Below the pieces are notes generated by a model. The model was not told where the DNA came from. It saw only the letters and a program-made list of their open reading frames with translations, and did not search any database. Shown one piece after another: positions 16,712-26,600 of a DNA stretch of 64,000 nt (position 1 is the first letter of the stretch; every line of letters starts with the position of its first letter). The DNA comes from Intestinimonas butyriciproducens (GTDB lineage Bacteria > Bacillota > Clostridia > Oscillospirales > Oscillospiraceae), in contig NZ_CP011524.1 in the NCBI RefSeq assembly GCF_004154955.1, forward strand, positions 744,001 through 808,000, given 5' to 3'. Made by a program: the position numbers and the translations under genes.

Positions 16712-18346
16712 ATGAAAGCTGTTATCTATGCCCGCTATTCCTCCGATAATCAGCGCGAAGAAAGTATCGAGGGCCAAATCCGGGAGTGTACTGCCTTTGC
16801 CAAGAAGAACGGTATCACCATTCTGCGCCACTACATAGATCGGGCCTTTTCCGCCAAGACCGACAACCGCCCAGAATTTCAGAACATGATTAAGGACAGC
16901 GGCAAGCGCCTGTTCGATATGATTATCGTCTGGAAACTGGACAGGTTTGCCCGCAACCGCTACGACAGCGCCCGCTACAAGGCCGCTCTGAAAAAGAACG
17001 GGGTCAAGGTGGTGTCCGCCACCGAGGTCATTTCAGACGGGGCCGAGGGCATCATTCTGGAAAGCGTGTTGGAGGGCTACGCCGAATATTACTCCGCCGA
17101 CCTGTCCGAAAAGGTAGTCCGGGGCATGACGGAGAACGCCTTGAAATCCAAGTACAACGGCGGCACCCTGCCTATCGGCTATCAGATCGACAGCGACCAG
17201 TGTTTCCAGCTTGACCCGCTCACCGCCCCCTTTGTCCGGGAGGCGTTCCAGCGTTACGCCGAGGGGGCCACCATGACGCAGATACGGGACTGGCTCAACG
17301 AGCAGGGCGTGAAGAACACACGGGGCCAGAAGATGACCTACAACAGCATTCAGCACCTTTTGAACAACCGCCGCTACATCGGGGAGTACACCTACCGGGA
17401 CATTGTGGTGCCAGACGGTATTCCCGCCATCGTCCCCCAAGACCTCTTTGACCGGGTGCAGGAGAAGCTGGCGAAGAATAAGAAAGCCCCGGCCCGCCAC
17501 AAGGCCGAGGACGATTATCTGCTGACGACCAAGCTGTTCTGCGGCTACTGCGGGGCCTATCTCTGCGGCGAGAGCGGCACCAGCCACACGGGGAATGTCC
17601 ACCATTATTACAAGTGCGTGTCGGTCAAAAAGAAGCGTACCGAGTGCCACAAGAAGTCCGTCCGCAAGGAATGGATAGAGGATTTGGTGGTCAGCGAAAC
17701 CATGAAGATGGTGATGGACGATACCGCCAGTGAAGCCATTGTGTCCATGCTGATGGATTTGCAGGACAGGGAGAATGTGAACCTGCCCCTGTATGAACAG
17801 CAGTTGCGGGAGGCGGACACGGCCATTCAAAACCTGCTGAACGCTATCCAGCAGGGGATTTTAACCAAGTCCACGAAAGGCCGTCTGGAAGAACTGGAAG
17901 CCACGAAAGAGGAACTGGAAACCAAAATTGCCTGTGAGAAGCTGGCAAAGCCCAAGGTCAGCGCCGAGTTTATGACCTTTTGGCTCCACCGCTTCCGCAA
18001 GTTAGATGTGCGCCAGAAGTCCCACAGGAAGATGTTGATTGATACTTTCGTCAACGCCATTTTCCTGTATGATGACAAGATAGTGATAACCTTCAACTAC
18101 AAGGACGGGACGGACACCATCACTTTTGATGACCTGAAAGCGGCGCTGGACAAGGAAAATACAGGTTCGGATTTGGATTGCTTAACGGCACCAAGTCGGA
18201 GCAAGCGATATAAAGCTTGCTCCGACTTTTTTCAAAAGTCAGAAGAATATCTAAGAACCAAGGTTTTTGAAGAAACGGTGCTGGCAAATATTGAGGTAAT
18301 TGCGGCTCAAAATCAAGTATCTATGATAAATAGCAAAATCATTTAA
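16712..18346 (+). CDS. Large serine recombinase of element B
   Basis: A 544-residue large serine recombinase. The catalytic domain begins VIYARYSSDNQREESIEGQ with nucleophile Ser10 or Ser11; the recombinase domain is at about 155-250, the zinc ribbon (CGYCGAYLCGE, then CVSVKKKRTECHKK) at about 275-315, and a coiled coil near 350-420. The last ~55 codons are odd: a strong intrinsic terminator at 18193-18232 lies inside the frame and the sequence after it turns AT-rich, so the original C-terminus was probably around 18190 and the present end is read-through into flanking DNA. It is the likely integrase of element B, whose right end would be nearby. Confidence 0.92.
   Translation: MKAVIYARYSSDNQREESIEGQIRECTAFAKKNGITILRHYIDRAFSAKTDNRPEFQNMIKDSGKRLFDMIIVWKLDRFARNRYDSARYKAALKKNGVKVVSATEVISDGAEGIILESVLEGYAEYYSADLSEKVVRGMTENALKSKYNGGTLPIGYQIDSDQCFQLDPLTAPFVREAFQRYAEGATMTQIRDWLNEQGVKNTRGQKMTYNSIQHLLNNRRYIGEYTYRDIVVPDGIPAIVPQDLFDRVQEKLAKNKKAPARHKAEDDYLLTTKLFCGYCGAYLCGESGTSHTGNVHHYYKCVSVKKKRTECHKKSVRKEWIEDLVVSETMKMVMDDTASEAIVSMLMDLQDRENVNLPLYEQQLREADTAIQNLLNAIQQGILTKSTKGRLEELEATKEELETKIACEKLAKPKVSAEFMTFWLHRFRKLDVRQKSHRKMLIDTFVNAIFLYDDKIVITFNYKDGTDTITFDDLKAALDKENTGSDLDCLTAPSRSKRYKACSDFFQKSEEYLRTKVFEETVLANIEVIAAQNQVSMINSKII
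18193..18232 (+). terminator. Intrinsic terminator inside the 3' end of the recombinase frame
   Basis: AAGTCGGAGCAAGC (18193-18206) pairs perfectly with GCTTGCTCCGACTT (18215-18228), followed by TTTTTT. It sits about 115 bases before the stop codon of the frame. Confidence 0.85.
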
Positions 18347-18378
18347 AAGTGGAAACAATTTTATGTGCCCACTTTTTT
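18346..18378 (+). terminator. Weak terminator after the recombinase stop
   Basis: AAAGTGG (18346-18352) pairs with CCACTTT (18369-18375) and runs into a T-tract; 7-bp stem. Confidence 0.4.
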
Positions 18379-18477
18379 ATTACAGTTTTTGCTTTGCGAA
18401 TGGGAGATACAGCATATTTTGTTTGACAGAGGATGCCGTGCCTGCTATATTTAACGGCGTTATATCGGGGGTGGACC

Positions 18478-18966
18478 TATGCTCGCCGAGTCGACTTTGA
18501 CCCGGATCCATCAGGTGGCCAAGGCGGAATTCCTGGAAAAGGATTTCGCGGAGCCCCCCTACGGAACATCGTCAAATCCGTGGGAATGACCACAGGGGCT
18601 TTCTATGGCTATTACAAAAGCAAAGAGGAGCTGTTTGAGGCGCTGGTGGGGGAGCCCCATGATTACCTCATTGGGCGCTTCAAGAATGCTCAGCAGGAGT
18701 TTGCACAACTGCCCCACGAGCAGCAGCCGGAGGTGATGGGTGATATCTCCGGGCTTTGCATGTTACGATATGTTCCACTATGCCTATGCGCATTTGGAGG
18801 AATGTAAGCTGATTCTCTGCTGCTCGGAGGGAACACGGTTTTCGGGCCTGATTGACGAAATGGTGGAGATCGAGGTGGAGAGCACCCACGCCTATCTAGC
18901 GGTCCTCAACGAGTTGGGGCGCCCCTCACCCAAAATCGACCCCAAACTGGAACATGTCCTAATCAC
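18478..18966 (+). pseudogene. Decayed TetR-family regulator
   Basis: Remnant of a TetR/AcrR regulator split by a frameshift near 18750. The first frame retains the helix-turn-helix (IVKSVGMTTGAFYGYYKSKE, about 18568-18627) and part of the ligand domain; the next frame continues with FHYAYAHLEECKLILCCSEG and so on to about 18966. The region before the helix-turn-helix is also damaged, with no sensible start. It abuts an ABC-transporter fragment, the usual partner of this regulator type in Clostridia. It marks the edge of the accessory region. Confidence 0.7.
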
Positions 18967-19197
18967 CCCATCATCTCGGTCACCCTGACGAACACCATGT
19001 TCCAGAGTGAAAACGCCATGATCGTGGACGATGCCCTTCAGAGAATCGACGGCGTACTGGATCTGGACCCGCTGAAAGAAACGGACCATCCCCAACACCC
19101 CGAGAACGGATCGGTAGAGCTGCAAAATGTCTCATTCAGCTACGACGGAGAAGATGAGGAAATGTTTCTGAAAGATTATAGTGTGGTCGAAATATGA
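18967..19197 (+). pseudogene. Fragment of an ABC exporter (end of membrane domain and start of ATPase)
   Basis: The frame encodes a junction typical of fused ABC exporters: the end of the membrane domain (ENAMIVDDALQRIDGVLDL) and the first strand of the nucleotide-binding domain (GSVELQNVSFSYDGE). It stops before the Walker A motif, and everything upstream of the coupling region is gone. The 5' part joins the TetR remnant directly, showing a large internal deletion. Not functional. Confidence 0.7.
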
Positions 19198-19304
19198 TCG
19201 ATTGGATGGTTAGATATTTTTTAACAGACGTTATTCCAAATGCCCCAAATCTATAGTATACTGTGGGAAAAAGCACCTAATGTGAGAAAAAAGAAGTGAG
19301 CATC

Positions 19305-21761
19305 ATGCCTAGAGGAAAAAGGATTAACCCTGCCGCACTATACTTCCCTGACAAGATACAAGAGAAATTGAGTTATCTCAAAGACTATCCGCTGACGGTC
19401 ATCCACGCGCCGGCCGGCTTTGGCAAAAGCACTGCCCTGCGCCGCTTTTTTGAGCAGAATGTCTCCAAATCCACCCCGGTTCTGTGGCACACCTTCCTGG
19501 CCCGGCAGCCCTCCGCCTCCTGGCGCTCCATTTGCGCCCTGATCGGCCAGACCGACCGAAAATGCGCCGACGAGTTGGCCGCCATCGGCCTGCCCAACAG
19601 CGACGTGCTACCCGAGTTGGCGGAGGTGCTGGAAAATCTGGAGTGCAGCGAGGAGACCTATCTGGTGCTGGACAGCTTTGAGTTGTCCGGCCTGCCTACC
19701 CCGGAAAAGCTGCTGGAGCTCTTCTCCAAGCAGGGGAGCCAGGGACTCCACATCGTCGTCGTCACCCGGGAGCTGGCTGCCAGCGGCCTGCTCTTCAACC
19801 ACCGCATCTACCGGCTGGAAGCTGTGGATTTTACTTTCTCTGCTGCGGATACGGAGGGCTACTTCCGCCTGGCCGGGCTGGACGTGGCCCGTGGGCAGGC
19901 GCTGGCCGTCCACCAGGCAACCGGCGGCTGGGTGCTGGCACTGCACATGCAGATCATGGCTTACTTGAAAAGCGGCGCCTTCTCCAGCGCCGACACCTAC
20001 CAGCTCATCCAGCAGGTGGTGTGGGACGGGCTCACCGACGCCGCCCGGGAGCTCTTTCTGTCCGTATCCATACTGCCCCACTTCACCCTCTCCCAGGCGG
20101 CCAGCCTCACCGGCCAGGATGTGGAGCAGACGGAGCAGCTCATGCTGGAGCAGGCCGCCTTCGTCCACTTCGACGAGGAGACCCACTCCTTTTACCTCCA
20201 TACGATCTTTGCCGCCTTCCTCCGCAACAAGTTCCAGCTCCTGCCCGAAGCGCGCCGGAAGGCCATTTACTTGGCGGCCGGCGATCTGTCGGCCCAGACC
20301 GGCGACCGGACCAACACCCTGCAGTTTTATTACTACTCCGGCGCGTGGGAAAAGCTGCTGGCCCTGCCCCTGACCAGCTACGACCTGGCGGACGTGCTCG
20401 ACGAGACCACCAAGCCCATGATCGTCGATGTCGTCGAGCATACCCCATACGAAATCAAAGCCAGGTACCCCTTTGCCATGGTGCCGCTGGCCTTTACCCT
20501 CTTCTTTCTGCACGAAAACGAAAAGCTGGTGGCCGCCAGCGGCGAGATCGAGCAGATCATCCGGGAAAGCGAGCTGTCCCAGCGCCAGAAGAACAGACTG
20601 CTGGGTGAGATGGAGCTGCTGCTCTCCTTCATGGAGTACAACCGCATCGACGCCATGAGCCGGCGCCACCGGCGGGCGCTGGAGCTGCTGCGCGGTCCCG
20701 CCGCGCTCATCAACACCAAGAGCACCTGGACCTTCGGCTCCCCCTCCATCCTGTACATGTACTGGCGGGAGACCGGCAAGCTGTCGGAGGAGCTGGAGCA
20801 GATGGATGCGTGCATGCCCATCTACTACCAGTTGACCCAGGGGCACGGCACCGGCGCGGAGCACATCATGCGGGCCGAGGCCCAGTTCCTCCACGGCGAG
20901 ACCGAGGAGGCAGAGGTGCTCTGCCATCGCGCCCTATTCGCCGCCGACACCAGGCACCAAAACAGCATCTATCTGTGCGGCCTGTTCCTGTTGGCCCGGA
21001 TCGCTCTGCTGCGGGGGGACAAGGCGCTGTTTCAAAACGCCGTCCAATCCATCGCCGAGCGCTCCCGGCAGAATACCGAGGACCTGTGCCGCTACACCCA
21101 GGATCTGTGCTTGGGCTATCTCCACACTCTGCTGGGCAACGACCAGGCCGTGGCCCCGTGGCTGGCCGAGGGGGAGATCACCGACCGGCGTCTGGTGGTG
21201 ATGACCCAGCCCTTCGCCTACATCGTCTATGGCCGCTGCCTGCTGCGGCGGCGGGAATACCGCAAGCTGCTGGGGGCCTGCCAGCACATGGCGGCCCTGT
21301 CCTCCATCTTCCCCAATCTGCTCTCCCAGCTCTACGCCAAGCTCTACGTCGCCCAGGCCCTGGATGCGCTTGGGAAACACCCCGAGGCTCAGGCGGCCCT
21401 TCAGGAAGCCCTGGACATGGCCCTGCCCGACGGCGTCCTCTTCCCCTTTGCGGAAAATTACGACGGGCTGCGCTCCCTGCTGCCCGGAGTGGTCTCCTCC
21501 GCCCAGCGGGACGACCTGCCCCGGATCGAGGCCCTGGCCGGCCAGCTCGACCTCTCGCTGGGCCGCCTTCAGAGCACCCGGCCCGAGCTCTCCCCCCGGG
21601 AGCGGGAGGTCTACGAGCTCATCCGGGCGGGCGTCACGGGCAACCGCGAGCTCGCCGAGACCCTCCACGTTTCCGTAGCCACCATCAAAACCCTTCTGGG
21701 CCGCATCTACGAAAAAACGGGGGTTTCCTCAAAAACCCATTTGGTACTGTCTGATTTATAG
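19305..21761 (+). CDS. MalT/LuxR-family ATP-dependent transcriptional activator
   Basis: An ~818-residue STAND-class regulator: N-terminal P-loop (HAPAGFGKSTALRRF, about residues 34-48), a winged-helix and helical repeat middle part (about 300-740) acting as the ligand sensor, and a C-terminal LuxR helix-turn-helix (LSPREREVYELI, then VSVATIKTLLGRIYEKTGV) in the last 65 residues. Such proteins oligomerise with ATP and ligand and switch on nearby genes. A GTG at 19296 in the same frame is an alternative start; neither has a strong ribosome-binding site. It ends in its own terminator. The target is not evident; the SLH genes downstream are candidates only by proximity. Confidence 0.9.
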   Translation: MPRGKRINPAALYFPDKIQEKLSYLKDYPLTVIHAPAGFGKSTALRRFFEQNVSKSTPVLWHTFLARQPSASWRSICALIGQTDRKCADELAAIGLPNSDVLPELAEVLENLECSEETYLVLDSFELSGLPTPEKLLELFSKQGSQGLHIVVVTRELAASGLLFNHRIYRLEAVDFTFSAADTEGYFRLAGLDVARGQALAVHQATGGWVLALHMQIMAYLKSGAFSSADTYQLIQQVVWDGLTDAARELFLSVSILPHFTLSQAASLTGQDVEQTEQLMLEQAAFVHFDEETHSFYLHTIFAAFLRNKFQLLPEARRKAIYLAAGDLSAQTGDRTNTLQFYYYSGAWEKLLALPLTSYDLADVLDETTKPMIVDVVEHTPYEIKARYPFAMVPLAFTLFFLHENEKLVAASGEIEQIIRESELSQRQKNRLLGEMELLLSFMEYNRIDAMSRRHRRALELLRGPAALINTKSTWTFGSPSILYMYWRETGKLSEELEQMDACMPIYYQLTQGHGTGAEHIMRAEAQFLHGETEEAEVLCHRALFAADTRHQNSIYLCGLFLLARIALLRGDKALFQNAVQSIAERSRQNTEDLCRYTQDLCLGYLHTLLGNDQAVAPWLAEGEITDRRLVVMTQPFAYIVYGRCLLRRREYRKLLGACQHMAALSSIFPNLLSQLYAKLYVAQALDALGKHPEAQAALQEALDMALPDGVLFPFAENYDGLRSLLPGVVSSAQRDDLPRIEALAGQLDLSLGRLQSTRPELSPREREVYELIRAGVTGNRELAETLHVSVATIKTLLGRIYEKTGVSSKTHLVLSDL

Positions 21762-21824
21762 GATCAGCCCCGACTTTTCGAAAAATAGCCGATCGGATGA
21801 CTGCCATCCCTCAAAAGCAGTGAT

Positions 21825-21889
21825 ATGCTTCCTCTGTAAGAGACTGTGGTATCGCACGCGGTCTCTCCCAGAGGAAGCATTCTTTTTTC
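21825..21889 (+). terminator. Terminator of the MalT/LuxR gene
   Basis: ATGCTTCCTCTG (21825-21836) pairs perfectly with CAGAGGAAGCAT (21869-21880), with an inner AGAGAC/GTCTCT stem and a following TTCTTTTTT. Confidence 0.85.
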
Positions 21890-21941
21890 GTGTGCAGCCG
21901 CGCCTCGGCTCCGTTAACGGCCCCCTTGACTCAAAAATCGC

Positions 21942-21970
21942 TTGCAAAATATTCCTGTGTGCAGTAAAAT
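21942..21970 (+). promoter_or_regulatory. Promoter of the TetR gene
   Basis: TTGCAA (21942-21947), 17-base spacer, TAAAAT (21965-21970), 54 bases before the start at 22025. The stretch between promoter and gene is AT-rich and could hold the operator. Confidence 0.5.
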
Positions 21971-22024
21971 TGATATAACTTAAAATAAGAATCAGAATTA
22001 GAGTCAAAAGCCAGGGGTGAGGTT

Positions 22025-22744
22025 ATGTCAAAGCATGGTTTACAGCACAGGGGGCTGATCCGGCGGGGCAAGATCCTCCGCTCAGCCGTGAAGCTGTTTT
22101 TGGAGAAGGGCTATGCGTCCACCACAACGCCGGAGATCATGAAGGCCACAGGAATGTCTGCATCTTCTTTTTTTGCCGCTTTCAAAGACAAAGAGGCACT
22201 TCTGTTGACGCTGGTTGGGCAAATGTTTGAAAGCCAGTTCAAGAACGCAGGAAGCCTGCCGTGCGCAGACATTGACCCGCTCATGCTCTATGCGATGGAG
22301 ACGGCGCTGCAAATGCATATTACGGAGTTATCCGAGCCGCTGCGCGAGCTGTATGTGACCGCCTATACGCTGACCAGCACGGCAGAATATATCCACCAGA
22401 ACACGGCAAAGAAGTTGTCCGCGATTTTCCACCTATATCAGCCGAACGCCACCGAAAAGGACTTTTATGAGTTGGAGCTCGCCTCCTCCGGCGTTACCCG
22501 GAGCTATATGGCCAAGCCCTGCGACATGTATTTTCCCATGGAGCAGAAGCTGCGGCGTTACTTGGGCTGCTGTTTTCGGATCTATGATGTGCCGCGAGAG
22601 AAGTATGAGCCGGTCATCGAAGCTGTCCTCCGGACGGATCTGCACACAGAGGCAGAGAAGATCATTGCGGAGACCGTGGCAAAGGCTGAAGCGGGTTTCG
22701 AGGCGCTGTTGGAAGAGACGCAGCCGCACCATGGATCGCTCTGA
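22025..22744 (+). CDS. TetR/AcrR-family transcriptional regulator
   Basis: A 239-residue TetR-type repressor. The N-terminal helix-turn-helix is clear (KILRSAVKLFLEKGYASTTT, then IMKATGMSASSFFAAFKDKE, residues about 15-60); the rest is the all-helical ligand and dimer domain, whose ligand cannot be predicted. The ATG at 22025 follows AGGGGTGAGGTT. It stands alone between terminators and the DUF2442 gene 80 bases downstream, so it may control that gene pair or the giant surface protein beyond; the arrangement suggests it, but no operator is obvious. Confidence 0.88.
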   Translation: MSKHGLQHRGLIRRGKILRSAVKLFLEKGYASTTTPEIMKATGMSASSFFAAFKDKEALLLTLVGQMFESQFKNAGSLPCADIDPLMLYAMETALQMHITELSEPLRELYVTAYTLTSTAEYIHQNTAKKLSAIFHLYQPNATEKDFYELELASSGVTRSYMAKPCDMYFPMEQKLRRYLGCCFRIYDVPREKYEPVIEAVLRTDLHTEAEKIIAETVAKAEAGFEALLEETQPHHGSL

Positions 22745-22824
22745 ATCCTTTTTGTCATCCGAGCACGAAACCATTGCGTATCCATTTCTTTTCCATCCAT
22801 CTTCAAGAAAGGAGGAGCACACTT

Positions 22825-23118
22825 TTGAGTAGCCGCAGCGAAATGCAGCCGCCCACCATCCTGCGCGTCATGCCGCTGGAGGGCTTCCGCTTGCGGCTGG
22901 AGCTGGGCAGCGGTAGCGTACTGGATCTGGACATGTCCAACCGTCTGGATACCATCCGCTTCTGCCCGTTGAGGGAGCCGGAGGTCTTTCAGTCGGTCAC
23001 CACGGACGGCAGAAGGCTGTACTTCGGCAGGGCCCTGGAGATCACGGCGGAGGAGGCCATGAGTCTGGCGATGGTCCCGCCTCCCCGCTATGTGCCGGGA
23101 GGTGAGAAGAGTGGCTGA
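22825..23118 (+). CDS. DUF2442-domain protein, TTG start
   Basis: A ~97-residue protein that fits the DUF2442 pattern: RVMPLEGFRLRLELGSGSV, DLDMSNRLDTIRFCPLREPE, then GRRLYFGRALEITAEE. DUF2442 proteins are small, often encoded next to toxin-antitoxin partners or regulatory genes, and their role is poorly known. The TTG at 22825 is chosen because AAAGGAGGAG lies ahead at usable spacing; ATG at 22843 is the alternative. The 3' end overlaps the start of the following unknown gene by 8 bases, so they are coupled. Confidence 0.65.
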   Translation: MSSRSEMQPPTILRVMPLEGFRLRLELGSGSVLDLDMSNRLDTIRFCPLREPEVFQSVTTDGRRLYFGRALEITAEEAMSLAMVPPPRYVPGGEKSG

Positions 23119-23572
23119 GCCCCGCTACCGCGAGCGCATCCAGATGCTGGTGATGGACCTGGCCGTGGAGGACATCCTCTGCCTGCGCCTGAAGGACCCA
23201 TCCGGATTCTACCCCACCGTCACCTGCCGGGAAGTCCTCTATTCCCAGCTTTCCCCAGCCGACATCGGACGGACCATTCTCTCCGTTCAGGCGATCCCGC
23301 CGGACAAGCTGGGCGTACCGGAGCTGGAGGCCGTGTGCAGGCAGTACCGCCTGGACTCCCTGGACCCGGACGGTCAGCGGCTGATCCATGCTTTGGCCCG
23401 ATACCGGGTCAAACTGCTGCTTCATTGCATGGACCTGGGGCCGCCCCGTCTGGTGGTGGCCGGCGATGTGGAAGTCCGCCGGAAGCCGTCCGGCGAGTTC
23501 CGGTACTGGGAAAACGGCTATACCTATCAAGACGCCTACCTTCGCCACACGGTGTCCCCGGCGGACGGCTAA
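23111..23572 (+). CDS. Unrecognised 153-residue protein coupled to the DUF2442 gene
   Basis: I do not recognise this protein. The GTG at 23111 has GGAGGTG seven bases upstream and overlaps the end of the DUF2442 frame, so translation coupling is likely. The N-terminal half is helical (IQMLVMDLAVEDILCLRLKD), the centre rich in Leu and Arg (LDSLDPDGQRLIHALARYRV), and the C-terminal part beta-like with several aromatic residues (FRYWENGYTYQDAYL). No signal peptide, membrane segment or metal motif is visible. It ends 58 bases before the giant SLH gene and may be in the same transcript. Confidence 0.7.
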   Translation: MAEPRYRERIQMLVMDLAVEDILCLRLKDPSGFYPTVTCREVLYSQLSPADIGRTILSVQAIPPDKLGVPELEAVCRQYRLDSLDPDGQRLIHALARYRVKLLLHCMDLGPPRLVVAGDVEVRRKPSGEFRYWENGYTYQDAYLRHTVSPADG

Positions 23573-23630
23573 GACATCGGAAGAGCAAAATTGGAAGAGA
23601 ACCAACATTCAGAAAGAGGAGGGAAACACC

Positions 23631-26600
23631 TTGCAAACCAGAACCAAAGTGCTGCCGCGGATCATCAGCCTCGTTTTGAGCGTGGTCCTGCTGACCAACC
23701 TCATCACCCCCGCCCTGGCTGTACTCAGGGACGCCCCCACGGCCGAGGGCCTCGTCCTGGTAGACGGAGACGGCAATCAGGTCGCCGTCGATGCCTCCTG
23801 GGAGGAGACCTTTCCCTACGGCACCTTTGCCTTCGACGCCAGTCAGTTGGCACTGACCGAGGGCGACGGGGCTCAGACCATCCGGGTCTACCGCTTGGGC
23901 GGCACCCGGGGCAAGGCCGAGCTCACCCTGTCCTTCTCCCCCGCGGTCACACAGTTGGATGACGGCACCTACAGCTTTGCCAACGCCGCCGGCATCCTGG
24001 ACTTTGACATCGAGGTAGAGGATGCCCTGCCCATCGCGGCCTATCAGGCCTTCGGCCAGGACGCCGCGCCTCTGGCCCCAGCTGCGCCGGTAAGCGTATC
24101 GGTAGTGGAGGAGGACTCCACGGAAAACACGGTGGATGAAGCCGGAGAGATCGTCTATGGGTACACTGTGCTCCAGGCCGACGTAAAGGCTGACGGCTAT
24201 CAGTGGCAGGCCCTGAACGCCAATGGCACTTGGGAAAACGTGGGCGACGGCGAGGCCACCCTGGAGATCGACAACGAGGTGCTGGAGCTCAGCGACTTCC
24301 GCTGCGTCTACACCGTCGGCGGCGTCTCCTACTGCACCGACTCCCTGGGCGGCGAGCCCTATGTGGCCGAGGAGAACCTGGACCAGGAGATCCCCGACGA
24401 CGTGGAGCGCAATCCCGCGCAGTCCTTCCACAAGCTGGACATGCAGGACGGCGAGTACGACACCTATGAGTTCTACATGACCTTCGCCGAGGGCGAGTGG
24501 GTCAAGGAAATCCGCATCACCCCCATCGACGACGACCGTTCGGAGAATGTGGAGCTGGTGTCCTTCCGGATCGACGCCTGCAAGGGCGGCGAGCTGTACG
24601 ACACCGCCAACACCCTGCTGGTCAGCATCGAGGACAACGACGAGATCCTGCCCAGCCAGTTCTCCTTCCCCGTCACCGATGTCACCGTGGACAAGGCCGC
24701 CGGCTCGGCCCTCCTGACGGTGGAGCGCACCGGCGCGCTGCAGTATGTGACCACGGTGGACTATCACACGGTGGACGGTACTGCGACGGCCGGACAGGAC
24801 TACGTCCAGACCAGCGGCACACTGTACTTTTCCAGCGACGTGTCCGAGATGACCATCGAGGTACCCCTGATCGACGACGGGGCCGTGGTGGATGAGGCGG
24901 ACGCCGACTGCTCCTTCACCGTCGTGCTGGAAAATCCCCAGGGCGGCGGCGCGGACAGCTCCATTCTGGACGGCGCCGCCACCGTCCGCCTGTATAATTC
25001 CGGTACGTCCCAGGCACCCAATCTGGCCACCATGCTCTACACCCCCGAGGCCGACGACGTGTCCGGCAGCACCGAGACCACCACGGCCTCCATTGTGGGG
25101 CGCTCCAGCGGGAGCGTTTCCGCCACGCCTGTAGAGCAGGGCGAGGCCGCCCCGGTGGCCGTCACCTTCGGCGGCGGGGACGGCGATGTCAGCCTGCTGA
25201 CCCATGATCTCACCGCTGAACTGAAGCTGACCCGCAGCGCCCTGCCCAGCAGCCGCTATTGGGTCAACAACGCCGATCTGGGAGGAATGAGCTCCTACAA
25301 TGATACCAACAATACCCAGGGTCTGGCCTATCAGGGCTGGGACATGCCCGAACAGCTCCGTTACAACGGCAGCTACTATGGCCGCTACAAAGGCGACGTA
25401 GGCGGTGAAAACAGCCAATTTAGCTGCTGGAACACCCAGACCTTTGAAAATTTTGACCAGTTGTTTACCACGGTATACGCCACCTATCAGGGCAAAACGG
25501 AAAACAACTACCTGAATCAGTTCCACACCGTGGTCTGGGCCGGCGTCGCCAACAGCAGCAACGTCGCCGGCGGCAGCAACGTCGCTGAGATTTCACGTAT
25601 CAGCGGGTCCGGCGCCGGTAGCTTTTCCAATGTGAACCGCACCTATACGATCAAGAAAGGCGCCGCGGGCATCTTCTTCTCCTTCGGCATTGAGGACAGA
25701 GGATGGGCCGATACCCGCCACGCCGGCTGCCGATCCGATCAGATCGCCCGCGCCGCCCGCCGGACCCTCTCTCAGCCGGTTTCGTATCTGATCCACACCA
25801 CCGATGACGACGCCATAACGGCAGCGGACCGGGTTTCCCTCTATAATAATATTGCGCCTCAGATTACCGTGCCAGCCGGCCAGGGCGGTGCTACCTCCGA
25901 CGGAAAGGTCTATGTAGGCACTCAGCTCTCCCTGAGCAAGCCCCTCTATTCCACCTATTCCTATGCCGAGGGGGCTGCGGCTCCGGTATACCTCTCCACC
26001 GGCAGCACCACCGTCAACACAGGCGCTGTGGCCGACGATGGCTCCGCCAGCCTTCGAATCATCGGCGGCAGCGGCAACAGCTTTGCCAGCGGCGGCAACC
26101 TGAGCACCAGCAGCAGCTACACCGTCAACGCCGTGCTCAACCGTTCGCAGAAAATCAACGTCAACGTGGCCCCCTCCGTGCCCCGTCTGGAGGACGGCCG
26201 GACCATCGACCCCGATCAGATCCAGAGCACCCTGACGGCCTTCTGGAAGCGGGCCAATCAGGCCACTGTCACCTGGGCCTCCCCCGAAGCCGTCAACGGT
26301 CAGTATACCGGCCGCTTCACCACCCAGACCTCCTTCCTCACCGACAAGATCACCTTCCCCGCCGCCGATTCCAAGGGCAACAGCACCTCGGCGACGAAGC
26401 TCGACAATGTAAAATCCATCAACTTCCACCTACCTCACGCCGACCAGATTCTCTTCAACGGCGTGCAGTACAACGGCGACGACGACATTCCCATCTCCGT
26501 GGGCATGTTCAGCGCCGAGACCCTGTCCTTTACCTACTACCAGTCCGATTATGTCTCCGTGGAGAGCGACATGACCCTGGTCATCACCCGGGTGGAGCAC

